Source of the DNA: Branchiostoma floridae
Taxonomy: Eukaryota > Chordata > Leptocardii > Amphioxiformes > Branchiostomatidae
Length of the DNA stretch: 64,000 nucleotides
NCBI RefSeq assembly: GCF_000003815.2
Contig: NC_049996.1
Location: forward strand, 10,956,806-11,020,805
Direction: 5' to 3'
Positions 58,015 through 64,000 of this stretch are shown here, piece after piece; position 1 is the stretch's first letter; each line of letters starts with the position of its first letter. A model generated the notes under the pieces. That model made no database searches. It was not told where the DNA came from and saw nothing but the letters and a program-made list of their open reading frames with translations. A program made the translations under genes and the position numbers.

Positions 58015-58105
58015 CATGGGGGTCCTGACAACGCTTTACGCATGGGGGGTCCTGACAACGCTTTACGCTAAATTCACGAGGCCGGCAACGTTTTACGCTA
58101 AATAG
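58015..58105. repeat. Short tandem repeat, CTGACAACGCTTTACGC unit
   Basis: GGTCCTGACAACGCTTTACGC at 58021 and again at about 58048, then a diverged GGCAACGTTTTACGC at about 58084. Confidence 0.7.
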
Positions 58106-61100
58106 ACCAAAGACTCTTCTTAGTAACAAAAGCACTAACCCAAATATTGGACGCAATGTTTTTATTTCGAGGGGCCCCAGTGTCAGGGCATTGGCCTCTT
58201 CACTACCTGCTGAGTTAGAAAAACATACAAAGAAAATAAACTTCGCGAGACACATTGGGATAATCAACTCCATGAGGTTCTCTAGCAAACACTGTTTATC
58301 TTTATCTATTGGTGTCCTTGAATATAAAGCTAAATATACTATATCTAGTTCTTAACATAAGCGCATAGTGGTTTTGGTACTTTGCAGTTTTAAACTGTGT
58401 GGTATATCTTTGGGATATGATGTAGAGTAAGCTTTTGCTAGTGACCTGCCTTTTAATGCTCCACAAAATATACAGGGATATATCTTACGTTGGCAATGCT
58501 CGAGCTGCTCTTTTGGACAATGAATTTTCATGTGAATGAAAGTACAAACCGAATACCTGTGTTATTCGGGCTTTCGAGATATGCGAAAGAGCGCCCTGCC
58601 TTACAACCTGAGAAAACTGTCTGACAAGGTTAACTACCTACGTGATCTGATGTGTCACTGTAGCAATCGGACGGCTCCCTGTGTTTTGCGTGCGAACTGG
58701 TACCAAATGAGTTCAAGAGCACTCTCCTCCTAAGCAGCATGATGTCCACCCGCTTCTGACGCACACAGACACAACTACAAAGCTGATGAGCACACCTGTG
58801 AAGGAAAGGGGTTAGCAGGTCAGCTCGTCGCACACATGTTGCCGTGGATATCTTACTGAGATGTTTCACATAGTCCTCTACAACGTGCTCGACAAGACGG
58901 CCGGAATGAGGAGTTCATTGACCTTAGAAAACTGATGGGGCCAATGCCTTATCACCTAGTCTTTTACATGGAGGAAACATCCATGGCAATGAGCAACATG
59001 TACATCGACATATATCGGTGTTAAGTTTCGACGCGTAAGTTTTGACGTGGACATTATCAGGTATTGGACATGCATCTTTTGTGTTCCTGATAGTTGCTGT
59101 ACATGGTTTGCTCTTGACACCCCCCCCCCCTCCTGTGAGAGCTCTGCCCACTCACCGCCCTGTCAGGTTTCACCCTACCTGCATCTGCACTTTCTGCTAT
59201 TGACTTCGCTCATTCGGTGGTTTATTCGGTGGTTATATTTCCCGACCATGTCTAATGACACTGTATAAGGTTTCAGCAGGCATGGTCGGGTCATTAACCT
59301 TAGATTGTTTTGAGCACTTATGGAGGAAGCATGCACATCATCATATCTCAGTTATCAATGTCGACAATGTTAAATTTGGATGTGCACATTGCAATTCTCA
59401 GGTGTAAAATATCTACTGCATTCCTGATATTTTTCTTTAAGAACCCCTTACTGCTGGCAGGTCCCCCTGCTGAGAGGAGCATGTCTGCCCCCTGGTGTAG
59501 GTTCACCCTCACCTGGACATGTTGTTTCTCACTAGTTGGTTCTGGCAGATTTATCAGATCTTCAGTGCAGTTCGCCTTCCTGCGAGAAAACTAATTCTGT
59601 CCCCAATGAGGCGTTCCTAATTGTCTCCCTGCAGGACTGTGGGGGCCGCTCTTGTCGGGAACCTGCGGGGAGGATTTCCCTGACAACCTTAACGGTGCAA
59701 TGGCCGAACCGGTGCAATGGCCAAACCGGTTAACTTATGAGATAACTCGATTTTAATCTTTCAGTGGTGAGTGTAGGTTTTCCATCATTGCCTCAAAATA
59801 TAATTCAGCTGTTTTAGTTCGTAGACCGATTGGTGATCTTTAAAGAAAAAAAACTATGTCATCAGTCAGGCAGAAAATTGCTAAGCTTCTGGAGTTCATT
59901 TACAAAGACAGCGATTGCCAAACCCTTCTCACTGGAGCTTGAAAGTGTACTAATCAGTGTGGGCACGCTACATCCTTCCGACCCACGGGTTAGCTGACAG
60001 TGGCTATCGGTCCGTACTTCCGATAACCAGACGGGAAAGTCTGCTAAGACTACCCCAAGGCATCTTTTATTTCCCATGTGATCTCATTGTATTGCCATGA
60101 GTTCTGAAACTTGAACAGAAATCTACCAGATGAGGTCCTTCATTTAAAGGGTCACCACGTTCTTAATTCTTTTCCTCTTGGAGAAGGTTGAGACAAAATT
60201 CCCGTGCTTTTGAAATGTGAATATCACGAGGGTTTACTCGCACAGACTAGGATCCGTTGTTCATTGGTTATCCTAAAACAATCAAGCCGAAATAAAGCCA
60301 CTTGGTATCATCCAGAGCAAAATCATTACACGACACTTTGATTTTTCCCCACCGACTTCGTAAGACAGACTTTTCATGAATCAAATAACACATTTCAATT
60401 TGCCATATAGGATCATAGCCATTGCCGTATGTTGATAACATGGGTGGGGAGATGTCTTGAATGGCCTCATGTCTAAGTAGCCTCCTCATGACCCTTAGTT
60501 ACCTCTTACATCAATTCCCAAACCCCACAGAACATTCTTCCAGTGTCAAAGACATTACATAAGCCATTTATAAAGCTTTGACTTCTCTACTGTAGAAAAA
60601 AAAAACGATGCATAGTTATCGAATGTTTTACGTTTCTAACAATATCAAAAGTCCATGCGTAAGTATTCCCAAGATAGGGAGATTTCAAGTTTTAGAATTG
60701 TTGTTTTCCGGGTCTTGATGGGACGGCATCATGAGCATTGATCTGGCATATCAAGGTTTTTACATGTACACCTACTTTAATTGCTGGTGCCCTTGTCAGT
60801 GTATTTTATTAGATTAATTAAGTATTGACAAACCTCTGTCAATTCATATTTGATGCTTTTCAATTTTCATCATCTCTTAAACTGTATCAGTTTGTGTCTT
60901 CAAATGGCAGAGACACTTACTCACGCACACTCACTCACACAGGCACACAAACAAACAAACACACTTCTGATATCCTGAGCGCGGTGCCTGTGCTTGCTCC
61001 TACCACAGTTGTTGTGACGTGACATTGGCCCCGGGGTGGAACCTCGTTAGCGTACATGCCATGTCCAACAGGTGCTGGAACAAACCGAACACCACAAGAC

Positions 61101-61520
61101 ACAACAGGAAAATCGTGCCGCAGAGATCAGGGGTGCTGAGGTCGGTCGGGCTGCACATAGGATATCCCACAGGAAGTCTTTAAACATTGGTGAGATCGCT
61201 CGGAGGGAAGCGTTCTGACAATTGTTAAGCCAGCAAACTCGTCCTGGTGTTCGTCACTTGTGGATTTTCATCGATAACTCAAGTGTTCTTTTCATGGCCC
61301 TATGTCATTTGAAGTATATTTTTTTTTACCTCCATAAACAATGGATGATTTGTTTTGATGTGTCCGTCTGTCTGTGTGTGTGCGTCTGTTTGTGTTTCCT
61401 CGTATTTGTGACCAGCATAAATCAAGAAGGTCTGAATACTAGTAGATTGTGATTATATTTGGTATGTGTGTAGGTCTTGTTGGTGAAATAAAATGGACGA
61501 TCGTACGAACGGCAGGCGCA

Positions 61521-61546
61521 GTGCACACACACACACACACACACAG

Positions 61547-61591
<45 letters not shown>

Positions 61592-61592
61592 T
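61521..61592. repeat. CA microsatellite
   Basis: Two long (CA)n runs separated by GT, about 70 bp in all, followed by CACACATTCC. Ordinary simple repeat; the minus-strand open frame across it is an artefact. Confidence 0.9.
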
Positions 61593-62546
61593 TCCTTGCA
61601 CACACATACATAACGCCTTGATCATGGACAAATTGCGAACTCTAGTTTTGGCACGATCACAACCCTATCACTATCAGTACAACATACTACGAAAGACCTT
61701 GACCTTCTCCTAAATCCACACCTTTACCCATCACAATAGCCCACTGTTCCAACTTAGTCAGTGCTAAGCTCCCAATCTTTCTCCATCTCCATATATATCC
61801 TCATGAACAAAGCATGTCTTCAAATTTCTGGACGTAATGAGGGCTTTAAAGGCCCCCAAATCAGTACCAACAAGTCCAAAGTCATAGCTTAACCTTAGAT
61901 GCCTTAGAATAATACAGACTTGTTACATTATTGCTTATCCGAGCGTAAAGGATACCCTTGATGGTTTGTGTTGGGTATTAACCTTCCTCTCACTGACTAC
62001 CCAATTGAGTTATCTGTAAAGGCTTTACTTTATAATCAGGATCGGGTGTTCGCCAACTTTCCACCTTGAAAGAATAATGTAATGGTGATATCTTAAGCAA
62101 GGGTTTATGTCTCAGAACTGGTGTCTCTTAGAAGCTACGTTTGTTGGGACTCTTGTTGAAGAAGTTTTATGACAATGCCTTAGCACATGTATATCATCTT
62201 GCGCTTAGTCGGCTCAGGTGGTGATCCGGATGTTTCAACATTGTAAAACTCAGTGTCCCATATATATAAGATATATCTTAAGTAACTTTTTGAAACATTG
62301 CCATTATACTAGTTTGACAGTCTGAAAAAAGTACCTAGTTCTTAGTAATGTTTATATTCTTTTAAGTGCATGACGTTCATGACCAGAGTGACACATGTGC
62401 ATCCGTAAAGCACACTTAAGCATTACTGTCATGGAAAAGTGCATCTTTTCGCATGCTTTAAGGTATTTCGGACAGGTTTCCTCTACTTTCCTAGCTGTCT
62501 CTCGTATTGTAGTAGACCTGTTTATCAGGACCTCCTTCAGTTTATA

Positions 62547-62649
62547 CTCCAAGCAGAGGTTGGGTCGGGATTGTTACTGGCTCGTAAGGAATGCGATCCA
62601 GTAAAAATCCCAACTACTGCTATCTCCGCGACCCAACCTCTGCTTGGAG
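62547..62649. mobile_element. MITE, CTCCAAGCAGAGGTT family
   Basis: Left end CTCCAAGCAGAGGTTGGGTC is matched exactly in inverted form by GACCCAACCTCTGCTTGGAG. Inner TACTGG / CCAGTA and GGGATT / AATCCC also pair. 103 bp, noncoding; same end motif as 32682-32855. Confidence 0.85.
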
Positions 62650-63185
62650 AATACTTCACAGAGGAGCACTCTGTGCTGTGGTGTTGCAAACAGTTGTTAA
62701 GTTTGTATTACATTTTTGATAAGACTTCGATTGCTATTTTTGTGTCACATTTCCCAACATGGTAATCTTGTTCACAGTGTACCGAACAACTTCACCATTG
62801 TGTTTCAACCCATGAGGTCATATCCTACAGGTCTTAGATCCCCAAATCCTCCAAAGCAGTCTTTACGAAGATAGATTCAAGATGCGCGCCAAGTCCCCAC
62901 CCTCGACTGCCCCTGTTTTTCCTGCTAACAAAAACACGAACACGTGTTTTCTTTAAGCAATTGCCTTAAGGTATATAATCGTCTTAAAGGATTATGTTGA
63001 CAATGTTAGTTTTTCTTACAACTTTGTTACCTCGTGTAGGGCGAAGGTGAGTCCGATGTAAACCCTTGGTCTGAAGAATATTGATTCAGGAGAATCTGAA
63101 GTTTGTCTTCCTTCTTGGTGGTCCACTTTTCTTAAGAAAAATCTTGATGAGAATTAGCTAAGATAAGCAAGCATTGTGCGCACCG

Positions 63186-63354
63186 GGCGTAATCGGTCAC
63201 ATTTGTCGCAGGTCATCGTACGATTTTCAAGTAGTCCAACCGCCGACAAGGATTTTAGACAGCCTTTTCTGTAACTAGGCAGCTAAATGTTGTGGGGCAC
63301 TTGCAGTTTGGGATCGTACGACGATCGTACGACGCATGTGATCGTACCCTAAAG
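63186..63354. mobile_element. Possible MITE with ATCGTACGAC repeats
   Basis: Begins near GGTCACATTTGTCGCAGG and ends near CGACGCATGTGATCG, imperfect inverted ends, with ATCGTACGA motifs at both sides. Diverged relatives appear at about 4905-5110, 8190-8350 and 14285-14455 (GTCACAT, TCGTACGAC, TTGTCG blocks). Boundaries are approximate. Confidence 0.4.
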
Positions 63355-64000
63355 CGCAAGGAGGCGCTGTTACGGAACTTGACTAATCTGTAATTAAAGC
63401 TGCTGGATTGGGCCTAATTTGTGCAGGCATAAAGAAATGACACAAGGACATACTTTTCTTAGTTGCTCAGCTACGCTGTTTCTTACCTTTCGTTCTACAA
63501 CGCGACCTGTTGGAGTCAGGCATTAACATACAGCGCCAAACACACTAAAACAGAATAACAAAAAAAAAAGGACAATGATGTTACATTCACTATTAGACGG
63601 GCAACGATATACAAGTATTATTTGTCAATACTATGGTAAATTTCTTAAGTCTTCCTGCATCTTTAACAATCCCTAGTACCTTTGACTCAAGTTTGCCCCA
63701 CCCGTCCTTCCGCTAAACATTATTCCCTGTCCTCCGCAAAATCAGTCTAATGGGGCGTGAAAACTTACAACTCTTTCGTTACTAAATCCACAACCCTGTA
63801 ATGACCAGTTCCCCATGTAATATACTGCCTGCCCTTCGCGTCACATCAAAAGTCTACCGAAATCCTATTTGTTTTGTTACCTGGGAAGATGAAAGGGATG
63901 TTCGGCGCGAACTCGAGTTTTTTATGGACAGTTGAAAAGTGGTTAAATACAGGGCGGGAAGAACAAACAAACGCGGGGGATGTCCAAAGGATGCGCTGTG

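Larger units (their letters stand above)
53214..64000. other. Region downstream of ACAD11, no gene recognised
   Basis: After the ACAD11 stop I find no open frame with family motifs, no plausible exon chain and no RNA gene on either strand. The region is mixed AT-rich intergenic DNA with palindromes, minisatellites and microsatellites. Another gene's long intron or untranslated exon cannot be excluded. Confidence 0.6.

Noticed and set aside
61422-61631. Cysteine/valine-rich minus-strand open frame
   Set aside because: It is simply the translation of the CA microsatellite.

Overview
The window is animal nuclear DNA with two recognisable protein-coding genes in divergent orientation, separated by about 9.6 kb and surrounded by long introns, intergenic DNA and many small repeats. 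On the minus strand lies the 5' part of a Wnt3-type gene: a signal-peptide exon (26870-26961), a 24.4-kb first intron, and two short exons (2354-2448, 1890-2063) that join in frame to give residues 1-120 of a Wnt3/Wnt3a-like secreted ligand. The remaining Wnt exons lie beyond position 1. On the plus strand lies a complete ACAD11-type gene (36574-53213): 17 coding exons per transcript encode 766 residues, an APH-like kinase domain fused to an acyl-CoA dehydrogenase domain.

The most striking feature is the exon architecture of ACAD11. Coding exon 8 exists in two diverged copies of exactly 107 bp (41002-41108 and 42812-42918). Coding exon 11 exists in two diverged copies of exactly 142 bp (44300-44441 and 44482-44623), separated by only 40 nt. 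In both pairs the copies have the same phases and intact AG/GT borders, and their length is not a multiple of three, so only transcripts using exactly one copy stay in frame. This looks like two sets of mutually exclusive exons, allowing four isoforms. Just downstream, the acceptor and 5' half of exon 12 are tandemly triplicated. The first two copies are near-identical decoys that run into stop codons.

Organism: Wnt3 is generally reported missing from protostomes, the intron/exon style is that of an invertebrate animal, and the sequence is full of short palindromic MITE-like elements and tRNA-related SINE fragments. A deuterostome is likely and an amphioxus (Branchiostoma) is my best guess; this is inference, not proof.

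Layout: 1-1889 Wnt3 intron with a TIR element and a SINE fragment; 1890-2448 two Wnt3 exons around a short intron holding a 45-bp minisatellite; 2449-26869 Wnt3 intron 1, repeat-rich; 26870-27200 Wnt3 first coding exon and GC-rich promoter-like DNA with two CCAAT boxes; 27200-36573 intergenic; 36574-53213 ACAD11; 53214-64000 no recognisable gene, with a 43-bp minisatellite carrying CRE motifs, a perfect 37-bp-arm palindrome, a long CA microsatellite and further MITE-like elements. The two genes are not in a common pathway (developmental signalling versus lipid catabolism); their neighbourhood is genomic, not functional.
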